A program made the position numbers and the translations under genes. Positions 1 through 6,109 of a DNA stretch of 11,261 nucleotides are shown here, piece after piece (position 1 is the first letter of the stretch; each line of letters starts with the position of its first letter). The DNA comes from CALLVY01 sp937899855 (lineage in GTDB: Bacteria > Bacteroidota > Bacteroidia > Chitinophagales > Saprospiraceae): contig JBCBQC010000146.1 in NCBI GenBank assembly GCA_039820405.1, forward strand, positions 1 through 11,261. The letters are read 5' to 3'. The notes under the pieces are model-generated. The model saw nothing but the letters and a program-made list of their open reading frames with translations, ran no database searches and was not told the origin of the DNA.

Positions 1-180
1 AATGGGCCTGCTCTCGTGTAGTCCCAGCCGCAGCAGCGAGCGTGTTATTATTTTTTGGGGTTTTAGGAAGACCGGCTCCGGTCGGTCTTCCCACTCCTCC
101 AATGCTTTATCTGCTACTCCGACCAACTCATGGCCGCCAATATGCTGCGCCAGGAGCCCCACGAATGGCAAAGTGATCAA
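1..180 (-). CDS. possible 5' end of a divergent gene, partial at left edge
   Basis: The minus-strand frame is open from a stop near 230 to the left edge. Its composition from about 180 to 1 is protein-like (rich in L, E, G, V and K; the segment ALEEWEDRPEPVFLKPQ is visible), while the overlapping plus-strand frames give Ser/Cys/Arg/Pro-rich shadows. The GC-rich part ends near 175 and gives way to an AT-rich spacer before the next gene, as expected between divergent genes. Against it, there is no in-frame ATG: the start would have to be TTG (180 or 171) or GTG (162). I recognise no family. Only about 60 codons are visible, so this is a weak call that could be non-coding sequence. Confidence 0.22.
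   Translation of the reverse strand, partial: MITLPFVGLLAQHIGGHELVGVADKALEEWEDRPEPVFLKPQKIITRSLLRLGLHESRPI
66..91. other. perfect 9-bp stem-loop
   Basis: GGAAGACCG (66-74) pairs with CGGTCTTCC (83-91) around an 8-base loop. No T-tract follows on either strand, so it is not a good intrinsic terminator. It lies inside the weak minus-strand frame and may have no function. The rest of 1-261 shows nothing else I can support; 180-261 is AT-rich and probably carries the promoter of the following lipoprotein gene, but I found no clear match to the Bacteroidota TAnnTTTG -7 element. Confidence 0.35.
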
Positions 181-261
181 ATTAAACTCCAACCTAAACA
201 ATAAATTTACTGATTTTGAATTTATATTGTTAAACCATTTTTACATCCAACCCTTTAGCTT

Positions 262-2259
262 ATGAAATATTCGTATTGGCTGGGCTGCTGCCTGGGGCTA
301 TTGCTCCTCGGCTGCCAAAAAGAAGCCCTCCTCCCCCCTCCCACTGGCACCGAGATTGGCCTCGGGCAGCCGCACCGCAACGTCTTCAACAACGGACAGC
401 TCGCCGACGCCCGAAGCCACTCCGGCGACAGCCTTCGTACCCAATTGGGCGCCCAACGCCAAAATCCCTACACCACCACCCAAGTCGCCGCCGCCCACCG
501 TAGCCTCTACGGCAGCAGCCTCACCGCCATGAACCCCACCCACTTCTACGTCCAGTTTGAGCCCCAAAGCCTCGATGACATCCGCCGCCTCGAAGCCACC
601 GACGAAACCTTCTACGATTTTCCCCTCGACTACGAGGTCATCCAGCTTGGGGAATACTACCAGGAGCTGGGACCGGAGGACTTTCCGATCTGGTACGCCG
701 TCGTCCCCACCGGCTTTGACTATCCCGAAGTGGACTACCAAGTGCTGGCCGACCTCTACCTCGACCAAAGCGATCCCCTCCTGATCGCCGAGAGCTTTCG
801 TTTGACGGGGCAGGCCGGTTTGATCCACAGCGACATCCCCGGAGCGACGGGGCAACGGCCGGGGGATTTGCCCGATGGGGGCACCGCCCCCGTGCCCGGA
901 GAACCCGAATGTCCTCCCGGTTACGTCGCCGAATTGCAGATCGACGACAGTACCATTCCCGTTCGCTGGATTTGGGTCTGCGTAAAGCAGCACATTGATG
1001 GCCCCCTACTCAATTCTTGTGGCTGTCCGCGGTACAGCAGCATGCGCAAGCCGGCGGGCTGTGTTAAGGTGGACGATACGCAGCTGTCCACCCCCAACAA
1101 TCCCAGCACCTTTGAGCCCGTCCGTCGAGTACGAATCGCCATTAGAGATAGCTGGTTTACTGAGGACGTGACCTGGACGGACGATAATGGTTGTTGGCGA
1201 GTCAATAAGGAGTACAAAGGGCGGGCCTGGATGTGGATCAAGTTTAGCAATGGTCGGGCTAAGATTCGGGGGACGACCAATGACTGGCGAACCGTTTATG
1301 AATGGGCCACGACCATCAAGGATTACGTGGGGGTACTTTGGGGGCCTGACTTTAACAATATTGAGGTGAATTATGGGCGTTGGACGGAGCAGGGCTCCTC
1401 AGCTCAGGTTTATTGGGGCGCTGCCACCGTTAACAATGCCATTCACGAGTTTCACGACTACGCCGCCCAGGATGGGATCAGCCGACCACCCGAAGGTCTC
1501 GACGTTTACGTCGGACGCAACCACCGTTTTGGTTATGCCTTTATGCCCAGTTTTATGGGTGCCCAATTGACCAACTACGCTCTCGGTACCGGACTGACGG
1601 GCAATACCAGCTTTATCCAACCCTTTGCCGTCTTGCTGAGTGTGACCAGCCCCGTAGGTATTGTCAATCAGTTTTTTCCCGATATGTTTGTGGGGATTGA
1701 CTATACTAGATCCGATCGCCTAAAAAGCTTGGCCTACCACGAGATCGCCCACACCTCGCACTACATGTTGGTAGGGCCGGATTATTGGTCTAAATTAGTG
1801 GCTGCCGAAGTAGCCGCCGATGGACACGGAAATCAGTTTAGCAATGATGCTGGGCGAATTGCCGTTTGTGAATCCTGGGCTGAGTACTTAGGGGGGCTTC
1901 ATTATGTTCACCGAACCTATGGGGGGGATAACTCGATTAATGGTAATTGGGAAATAAGATTGGAAGAAACCTGGAACGAAGTGCCTAATCATATCCCTGT
2001 TGGGTTACACCACGACTTGATTGATGCCGGAGAACCAACTTTTAGCGTAAACGGCACAATTGTATCTGCCTGTAACCAGCGAAGTAATAATTGTGCGCTG
2101 ATTGATGACCGAGTCAGCGGCTTCACCAACAGTCAGCTCTTTCAGGCAGTCAATCGACAGGTGGTGACCATACCACAATATCGACAGTGGTTAGTCGCTC
2201 AGGTTGGGGTAAATGGCAATACACTAGAAGAATTAGAGGCGCTCTTCGGCAGCTACTAA
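262..2259 (+). CDS. lipoprotein with HEIAH zinc-peptidase-like motif and carboxypeptidase-regulatory-like domain
   Basis: The predicted product is a 665-aa lipoprotein. Residues 1-18 form a lipoprotein signal ending in lipobox LLGC (Cys18), which supports this start. Residues ~65-185 look like the N-terminal region seen in many Bacteroidota lipoproteins (PTHFYVQFEP, then a YPLDYE-like stretch). A Gly/Pro linker (~190-225) and a Cys-rich patch follow. Residues ~266-337 resemble a carboxypeptidase-regulatory-like beta domain (GCVKV...VRIAI...TDDNGCWRV). HEIAH at 493-497 is a HExxH zinc-binding motif, and ESWAEYLG at 537-544 offers a possible downstream Glu ligand as in gluzincins. That would suggest a membrane-anchored metallopeptidase, but the exact family is not recognised and activity is inferred. 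Three lipoprotein paralogues follow on the same strand, the first 82 bases downstream. Codons are strongly C-ended in the first third and much more A/T-ended in the last quarter. An alternative is an inactive, peptidase-like binding protein. Confidence 0.88.
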   Translation: MKYSYWLGCCLGLLLLGCQKEALLPPPTGTEIGLGQPHRNVFNNGQLADARSHSGDSLRTQLGAQRQNPYTTTQVAAAHRSLYGSSLTAMNPTHFYVQFEPQSLDDIRRLEATDETFYDFPLDYEVIQLGEYYQELGPEDFPIWYAVVPTGFDYPEVDYQVLADLYLDQSDPLLIAESFRLTGQAGLIHSDIPGATGQRPGDLPDGGTAPVPGEPECPPGYVAELQIDDSTIPVRWIWVCVKQHIDGPLLNSCGCPRYSSMRKPAGCVKVDDTQLSTPNNPSTFEPVRRVRIAIRDSWFTEDVTWTDDNGCWRVNKEYKGRAWMWIKFSNGRAKIRGTTNDWRTVYEWATTIKDYVGVLWGPDFNNIEVNYGRWTEQGSSAQVYWGAATVNNAIHEFHDYAAQDGISRPPEGLDVYVGRNHRFGYAFMPSFMGAQLTNYALGTGLTGNTSFIQPFAVLLSVTSPVGIVNQFFPDMFVGIDYTRSDRLKSLAYHEIAHTSHYMLVGPDYWSKLVAAEVAADGHGNQFSNDAGRIAVCESWAEYLGGLHYVHRTYGGDNSINGNWEIRLEETWNEVPNHIPVGLHHDLIDAGEPTFSVNGTIVSACNQRSNNCALIDDRVSGFTNSQLFQAVNRQVVTIPQYRQWLVAQVGVNGNTLEELEALFGSY

Positions 2260-2286
2260 GCCTAACATTACGTTGTTAAATCAACA

Positions 2287-2326
2287 AAGGGGATAGGGTA
2301 TCGTGCTTGACATATTCTATCCCCTT
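2287..2326 (+). other. stem-loop between lipoprotein genes
   Basis: AAGGGGATAG (2287-2296) pairs perfectly with CTATCCCCTT (2317-2326). Two G-U pairs and three more A-U pairs can extend the stem inward, to about 15 bp. An A-tract, not a T-tract, follows on the plus strand, so a classical terminator is unlikely. It ends 15 bases before the ATG of the next gene. It may be a structured leader or a processing site. Confidence 0.5.
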
Positions 2327-2341
2327 ACAAAAAAAGAACCA

Positions 2342-2992
2342 ATGCGAATTTTACTAATTTTCTTTGTTCCACTACTTTTTCTCTCCTGCATAAAAAAGGA
2401 GTGCCAATTGCCAGGTGGTGGCTATGAGTTTCAGGTGCCAATCAGCATTAGCCCAGCTAAGGATACTTTTGCTATTGGCGATACGATCAACGTTATTTCA
2501 ATTTTCTCGGATGAAGTTTTTGAAAGAAAGGGTTGTCGAAAATATCACCTGCCGGACTTTCCATTTTACCCCATTCTTGAAATGGATAAAATTGATTCTC
2601 TACCGAGTGTCGGGCGTATTGAAGATTTTTTTGATGTAATAATCAGCTCTCCCGATTACCGATTGCGAAATTTTAGCAACGGGGAGCAATACCTAATTGG
2701 TCAATACAGCTACGAGGATAATATGTATACATTAAAATACCAATTAATCGCAAAGGCCGCTGGCTTGTACATACTCAGGCAGGGTAGCGACGACGTCGAA
2801 AACCCGGGGCAAGAATTCGAAGGCCAGTGCAAGAACCTAAGAATCGATCTATTCTCCTTTGTGAATGGTGGTGGGGATAACAATGTAGATATGCTACTTG
2901 ATAGCCCCGACCCCCACTTTAACGACTGGACTCTCATTGACCCCGAAGAAAGGTTTCACAAAATGGGCGGCTACTGTTTTTACGTCCGCTAG
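2342..2992 (+). CDS. tandem-family lipoprotein, copy 1 (function unknown)
   Basis: The product is a 216-aa lipoprotein of a family I do not recognise. I chose the ATG at 2342 over the upstream alternative at 2303 because the signal peptide begins there: MRILLIFFVPLLFLSC, with lipobox LSC and Cys16 as the lipidation site. The mature part has a motif AKDTFAIGDTINV about 40 residues in, as in beta-sandwich proteins, a central Tyr-rich region, and a conserved C-terminal block (GGGDNN, DSPDPHFN, ERFHKMGGYCFYV). Besides the lipobox Cys, three Cys are shared with both following paralogues (in KKEC, GQCKNL and GGYC). By eye it is more than half identical to copy 2. It is probably co-expressed with the peptidase-like lipoprotein upstream. 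The product is inferred to sit on the cell envelope; no enzymatic motif is visible. Codon use is AT-richer than in the damaged third copy. Confidence 0.88.
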   Translation: MRILLIFFVPLLFLSCIKKECQLPGGGYEFQVPISISPAKDTFAIGDTINVISIFSDEVFERKGCRKYHLPDFPFYPILEMDKIDSLPSVGRIEDFFDVIISSPDYRLRNFSNGEQYLIGQYSYEDNMYTLKYQLIAKAAGLYILRQGSDDVENPGQEFEGQCKNLRIDLFSFVNGGGDNNVDMLLDSPDPHFNDWTLIDPEERFHKMGGYCFYVR

Positions 2993-3038
2993 ACCATACG
3001 TCATTACTCTGTCCGTTCCCAACCAACACGGCAGCCTG

Positions 3039-3071
3039 GAGAACGAGTGTAAATTTAACTCACTCGTTCTC
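3039..3071 (+). other. stem-loop between lipoprotein copies 1 and 2
   Basis: GAGAACGAGTG (3039-3049) pairs perfectly over 11 bp with CACTCGTTCTC (3061-3071); the loop is A/T-rich (11 bases). The sequence after it (TACTCTAAAACC) has no T-tract, so termination is uncertain. It ends 20 bases before the ATG of copy 2, the same relative place as the stem-loop ahead of copy 1, although the sequences differ. Confidence 0.55.
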
Positions 3072-3091
3072 TACTCTAAAACCTCGGTAAC

Positions 3092-3745
3092 ATGAGAGTA
3101 GCACTCTTCCTATTTTTGATATTTATCTTTAGCTCCTGCATTCGTAAAAAGTGTCAAGTAGAACTGGGAACTTATGAATTTCAGCTCCCAGTAAATATCA
3201 CCCCATCCAAGGATACCTTTGCCATTGGCGATACGATCACCGTCATATCTCAATTTTCGGATAACGTCTACGAAAGAAAAACGGAACAAGATATTTTACT
3301 TGAAGATTTCTTGTTCTACCCCATACTTGAAATGACTCGGATTGATGTCCTCCCCAGTAGCTTTCGGATTGAAGACTATTTTGACATTATCCTTTTTCCT
3401 TCTTCCAACTACCATCTACAAACCTTTAGTGATGATTCGCAGGTATTACTCGGGCATTACGGCTATGAGAATGATACTTATACTATTGAATACCAGCTTG
3501 TAACCAAGACACCAGGGCTGTTTATATTGAGGCAAGGACATGATCTCTCAAAAACGCCAGAACAAGACTTCGAGGGAAAGTGCAAAAATCTGGGGATTGA
3601 TGTAGCTGCGGTAGTCAACGGTGGAGGCGATAATAATATCCACATGCTCCAGGATAGTCCCGATCCTCACTTCAATGAGCGTATGCTAATTGAGCCACAG
3701 CGAAGGTTCCATAAAGTCGGCGGCTACTGCTTCTACGTTCGCTGA
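3092..3745 (+). CDS. tandem-family lipoprotein, copy 2 (function unknown)
   Basis: The product is a 217-aa lipoprotein, a clear paralogue of the gene before it. The signal peptide MRVALFLFLIFIFSSC has lipobox SSC (Cys16). Shared blocks with copy 1 include YEFQ, KDTFAIGDTI, FYPILEM, RIEDYFDI, EYQLV, LFILRQG, DFEGKCKNL, VNGGGDNN, DSPDPHFN and FHKVGGYCFYVR. Conservation is strongest at the C-terminus, which suggests that this end carries the shared function. The three non-lipobox Cys are kept; the extra Cys of copy 1 near residue 64 is absent here. The two copies lie 99 bases apart on the same strand, with a stem-loop in the gap. A role in the envelope beside the HEIAH lipoprotein is inferred from context only. 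No known family is recognised. Confidence 0.88.
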   Translation: MRVALFLFLIFIFSSCIRKKCQVELGTYEFQLPVNITPSKDTFAIGDTITVISQFSDNVYERKTEQDILLEDFLFYPILEMTRIDVLPSSFRIEDYFDIILFPSSNYHLQTFSDDSQVLLGHYGYENDTYTIEYQLVTKTPGLFILRQGHDLSKTPEQDFEGKCKNLGIDVAAVVNGGGDNNIHMLQDSPDPHFNERMLIEPQRRFHKVGGYCFYVR

Positions 3746-3780
3746 GCCGTAAACTCACCCCCATCATTTCCATTCACCCG

Positions 3781-3797
3781 GCAGGGCTCCCCCCTGC
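3781..3797 (+). other. short GC-rich stem-loop before lipoprotein copy 3
   Basis: GCAGGG (3781-3786) pairs with CCCTGC (3792-3797) around a 5-base loop. It ends 18 bases before the ATG at 3816. It is shorter than the stem-loops before copies 1 and 2 but occupies the same place. No T-tract follows. Confidence 0.35.
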
Positions 3798-4043
3798 GCC
3801 AAGCCCTCCTTCCCCATGCGACTAACGCTCTTCTTCCACCTCGTACTCCTCTTCTCCAATTGTGAATCTTGCTCCGAAGAATGCAAAGCCGTCCGCGACC
3901 TCCCAGCCTACCATTTTGAAATCCCCGCTACCCTCTACCCCGCCAAAGCAACCTTCCGAGTGGGGGACACGATCACCATTAACTCCAGCTTCGGGGATCA
4001 GGTATGGGAACGATCCGCTTGCCAACGGCACCCCCTCATCGAC

Positions 4044-4045
4044 TA
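4044..4045 (+). repeat. left copy of TA target duplication
   Basis: TA directly precedes the left end of the insertion and is matched by TA at 4233-4234 after the right end. With the first G of the element it forms the TAG stop that truncates the host frame. Confidence 0.7.
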
Positions 4046-4060
4046 GAAGCCATCTCAAAA
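4046..4060 (+). repeat. left terminal inverted repeat of the MITE
   Basis: GAAGCCATCTCAAAA is a perfect 15-base match to the complement of 4218-4232; counting the TA duplications the symmetry covers 17 bases. Confidence 0.85.
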
Positions 4061-4217
4061 TGTTTTTGTTGGCGAGGGAGTGGTCATTTACGTTCCAACG
4101 AGGCGCCAAAACGGAGCATAGCCGTAGCTACGCGACGCTTTTGGCAACGAAGTAGGGGCGAAAATGAACCTACCGCAGCCCAAATCGACGCAGGAGATTC
4201 ACGCCAGTAAAGGATAT

Positions 4218-4232
4218 TTTTGAGATGGCTTC
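4218..4232 (-). repeat. right terminal inverted repeat of the MITE
   Basis: TTTTGAGATGGCTTC is the perfect inverse complement of the left end and is followed by the second TA copy at 4233-4234. Confidence 0.85.
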
Positions 4233-4699
4233 TATAACTTTGCCCCCGAACTACTCATCGAAAACCTGGAAGATACCCTCGCCAGGGCACAGGGACTCTA
4301 CGATTTTGAAGTAATCGTGGAAGCGCGCTTTGACTTTGACCAGTGGGTAAAAGCAGACAGCAGCACCTGTTATTCGGGAAGTTACGCGTACGAGCGGGGG
4401 CGGTACCAACTGGCCTACCAACTCGTTCCCCAACGCTCTGGCTTGTACTGCTTGGCGCACCGCTCCGCCTACTTGGCATTCAATAGCAATCAGGACTTTG
4501 ACGGGAGATGTCCCACCCTGGAAACCACCATCGCCGTGAAGTTAAACGATGGCCAGGACAATAACATCCACTTGCTCCACGACGGTGCGGATCGCCATTG
4601 GCGTGATTCGTTGCTGCTTGAGCCCCAAGCGCGTTTCCACGACGCCGGTGGCTACTGCTTTTACGTCATACCATAAGTGAAATAACGGAAATTAATGCC

Positions 4700-5509
4700 C
4701 TACAACTCCCCCTGTACAAAAAGCTTGTCGACACTGGGGTGCTGGCTACCTCCTTGCTTCTCAAGCGTGATGACAAAGCCCCGCGAGTTTTCGATGTAGG
4801 GCAAGGGGTGGAGAAAACTGGAATCGGGATCGGCCGCCTTCATATTGACCATGCCCATGTTGTAATGACGGCCTTCGACGTCCGCCCAGATTTGGTACTG
4901 GTGTCCGTGGGGGGGGCTGGGCAGGTTTACGATATTGAGGTAACCATCCCGGTGTTCGGGATTCCAATAGACGACGCACTGGGCTTTGGGAGCGTGGTGG
5001 GAGCCCACCATCTGAACGTGGTGCGTACCGATGTCTTTGAGGAGTACGTATTCGCGTTGGAGTTCTTGGTGAGAGTTGTTGAGGAGCTTGTAGTCGTCCT
5101 GCAGCTTGCGGACTTGTTGGGAAAGGGCGGCGAGGTCTTTACGGGCACCTTCTTGGTTTTGGTAAAATTCGTAAGCCATCCCCGCCAGGAGCAAAACGGC
5201 AATCGAAGCGGCCGCCGTAAACCACATTGAAATCGACCGGCCGGAGCGATTGACGGGAGGCCCAGCTTCCCCTGCCGGGACGGTAATGTCGTCAATGTCC
5301 TTCATCACCTTTTCTTTCAGTCGTTGAGGGGGCGGGATCGAGTGCGCCATCGCGTAGGCCTCGATGCCTTCGCAGAGCTCGTGGAGCAACTCCCGTACCT
5401 GGGGATGCTTGGCTGCCATGCGCTCTACTTCCCGGCTCTCCTCCTCCGAGGTGAGCCCCAGGCAGTATTGCTCTAGGATTCCGGACGCTATGTAATCTTC
5501 AATCTTCAA
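4700..5509 (-). CDS. RskA-like membrane anti-sigma factor
   Basis: The product (269 aa) should hold the adjacent ECF sigma factor inactive at the inner membrane. Residues 1-70 resemble the RskA anti-sigma N-terminus (a YCLGLTSEEESREVERM stretch), without a clear HxxxCxxC zinc motif. Residues 95-116 form one transmembrane helix. Residues 118-160 are rich in Lys, Glu, Gln and Leu and probably coil. Residues ~165-266 match the RskA C-terminal extracytoplasmic domain (YQIWADVEG, FVITLEKQGG). The apparent start is TTG at 5509: no ATG occurs in frame before Met31, and starting there would lose the sigma-binding region. Only four codons separate this TTG from the sigma stop codon, and both genes are in the same frame, so translation is probably coupled. 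In mycobacteria the homologue controls SigK and is degraded by regulated proteolysis; the divergent fasciclin gene here fits the same circuit. Confidence 0.87.
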   Translation of the reverse strand: MKIEDYIASGILEQYCLGLTSEEESREVERMAAKHPQVRELLHELCEGIEAYAMAHSIPPPQRLKEKVMKDIDDITVPAGEAGPPVNRSGRSISMWFTAAASIAVLLLAGMAYEFYQNQEGARKDLAALSQQVRKLQDDYKLLNNSHQELQREYVLLKDIGTHHVQMVGSHHAPKAQCVVYWNPEHRDGYLNIVNLPSPPHGHQYQIWADVEGRHYNMGMVNMKAADPDSSFLHPLPYIENSRGFVITLEKQGGSQHPSVDKLFVQGEL

Positions 5510-5521
5510 TCCAAAACCTTT

Positions 5522-6109
5522 TTATCCAAGGAGCGCCACCAAGGCGCCCAAAGTCAGCATCATAACGATGCTCACCGTGGTGTTCAAATAAATTTTTCGC
5601 AGCTCGCGTAAGGCAATCTTGAGCCGGGTTTTTACCGTACCCAAGGGAATGCCCAACTCTTCCTCCACTTCCCGTTGGGTATAACCATTGAAATACACTA
5701 GGTCAATGATGACGCGGTATTTTTCGTCGAGGTTGTTGACCTCCTTTTGGAGGCCAATCTGGTCGATGTTCATCGAAGTGGCGTGCTGGTAATCGTTCTG
5801 TAGGCTCTGGTCGATGGGTTGCGTAGTATCGCGACGACGGTAATGACTGGTACGGATGGTGTCGATGGCAGTATTGCGGGCGATATTGAGTAACCAAGTG
5901 AATAGTTTTCCTTTCCGACGATCGTAATTCCGGCCGTTGCGCCAGACCTTGATAAAGGTTTCCTGGATCACATCCTCGGCCAGTGCCTCGCTGCCCACAA
6001 TCCGTAAAACGACCCCAAAGAGGGCGGCGCAATAGCGGTCGTAAAGCAAGGAAATTGCTTCTCTATCTTGGGCTTTTAGCAACCTTATGAGATACTGTTC
6101 CGTGACCAT
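5522..6109 (-). CDS. ECF RNA polymerase sigma factor (SigK-like) with hydrophobic C-terminal tail
   Basis: The predicted 195-aa product directs RNA polymerase to a small set of promoters. Residues ~22-88 are sigma region 2 (LLYDRYCAALFGVVLR, then EDVIQETFIKVWRN, then TWLLNIARNTAIDTIR). Residues ~122-172 are region 4, with the helix-turn-helix YTQREVEEELGIPLGTVKTR. I chose the ATG at 6109; a GTG at 6154 would add 15 residues that do not look like sigma sequence. After the last region 4 helix (RELRKIY) come about 18 mostly hydrophobic residues (SIVMMLTLGALVALLG) with basic residues just before them, like a C-terminal membrane anchor. This is not part of the minimal ECF architecture. The anti-sigma gene follows 12 bases after the stop, in the same frame. 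Divergent pairing with a fasciclin gene suggests control of that gene and probably autoregulation. Confidence 0.93.
   Translation of the reverse strand: MVTEQYLIRLLKAQDREAISLLYDRYCAALFGVVLRIVGSEALAEDVIQETFIKVWRNGRNYDRRKGKLFTWLLNIARNTAIDTIRTSHYRRRDTTQPIDQSLQNDYQHATSMNIDQIGLQKEVNNLDEKYRVIIDLVYFNGYTQREVEEELGIPLGTVKTRLKIALRELRKIYLNTTVSIVMMLTLGALVALLG

Larger units (their letters stand above)
4046..4232. mobile_element. 187-bp MITE-like element with 15-bp perfect terminal inverted repeats
   Basis: The ends are exact inverted copies: GAAGCCATCTCAAAA at 4046-4060 and its complement at 4218-4232, flanked by TA on both sides. Excision of the element and one TA restores the host gene, which defines both boundaries. 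It holds no plausible transposase gene, so it must be mobilised in trans. TA duplication is typical of IS630/Tc1-mariner elements and also occurs in some IS5-group elements; the parent family is not identified. The interior has GCCAAAA (4105-4111) opposite TTTTGGC (4139-4145) and a 10-bp palindrome CGTAGCTACG (4123-4132), so the element can fold on itself. Element plus duplication is 189 bp, a multiple of three, but in-frame stops prevent read-through. Confidence 0.85.
3816..4676 (+). pseudogene. tandem-family lipoprotein, copy 3, split by a MITE-like insertion
   Basis: This is a third paralogue of the lipoproteins at 2342 and 3092. The left part (3816-4043) encodes signal MRLTLFFHLVLLFSNC with lipobox SNC, then YHFEIPATLYPAKATFRVGD and TITINSSFGDQVWER, matching the siblings. 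It stops at a TAG (4044-4046) created by the insertion. The right part resumes at 4235 and runs to the TAA at 4674-4676, with LNDGQDNNIHLL, ARFHDAGGYCFYV and the conserved Cys. Deleting 4046-4232 plus one TA joins ...RHPLID to YNFAPELL... in one uninterrupted 223-aa frame with no other damage, so the break looks recent. Codons are much more C-ended than in copies 1 and 2. The left half could still give a 76-aa lipidated stub. An ATG at 4317 could in principle restart the second half, but it would lack a signal peptide. Confidence 0.85.

Noticed and set aside
2..265. An 87-codon plus-strand frame whose stop overlaps the ATG at 262
   Set aside because: It runs through the AT-rich spacer, has Ser/Cys/Arg/Asn-rich composition without any motif, and its left end is cut by the window. 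The ATGA overlap is probably chance.
298..993. A 231-codon minus-strand frame opposite the HEIAH lipoprotein gene
   Set aside because: It mirrors the C-ended codons of the real gene as Gly/Val-rich text; the plus-strand protein has a signal peptide and domains.
2303..2341. An upstream start adding 13 residues to lipoprotein copy 1
   Set aside because: It would place charged residues before the signal peptide and begin inside the stem-loop; the ATG at 2342 matches the starts of copies 2 and 3.
3862..4210. Small plus-strand frames crossing the MITE, considered as a fragment of a transposase
   Set aside because: They start in the wrong frame of the lipoprotein gene and show no DDE/DDD-type motif; the element is too short for a transposase.
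4739..5230. A 163-codon plus-strand frame opposite the anti-sigma gene
   Set aside because: The RskA-like domain on the minus strand explains this stretch.
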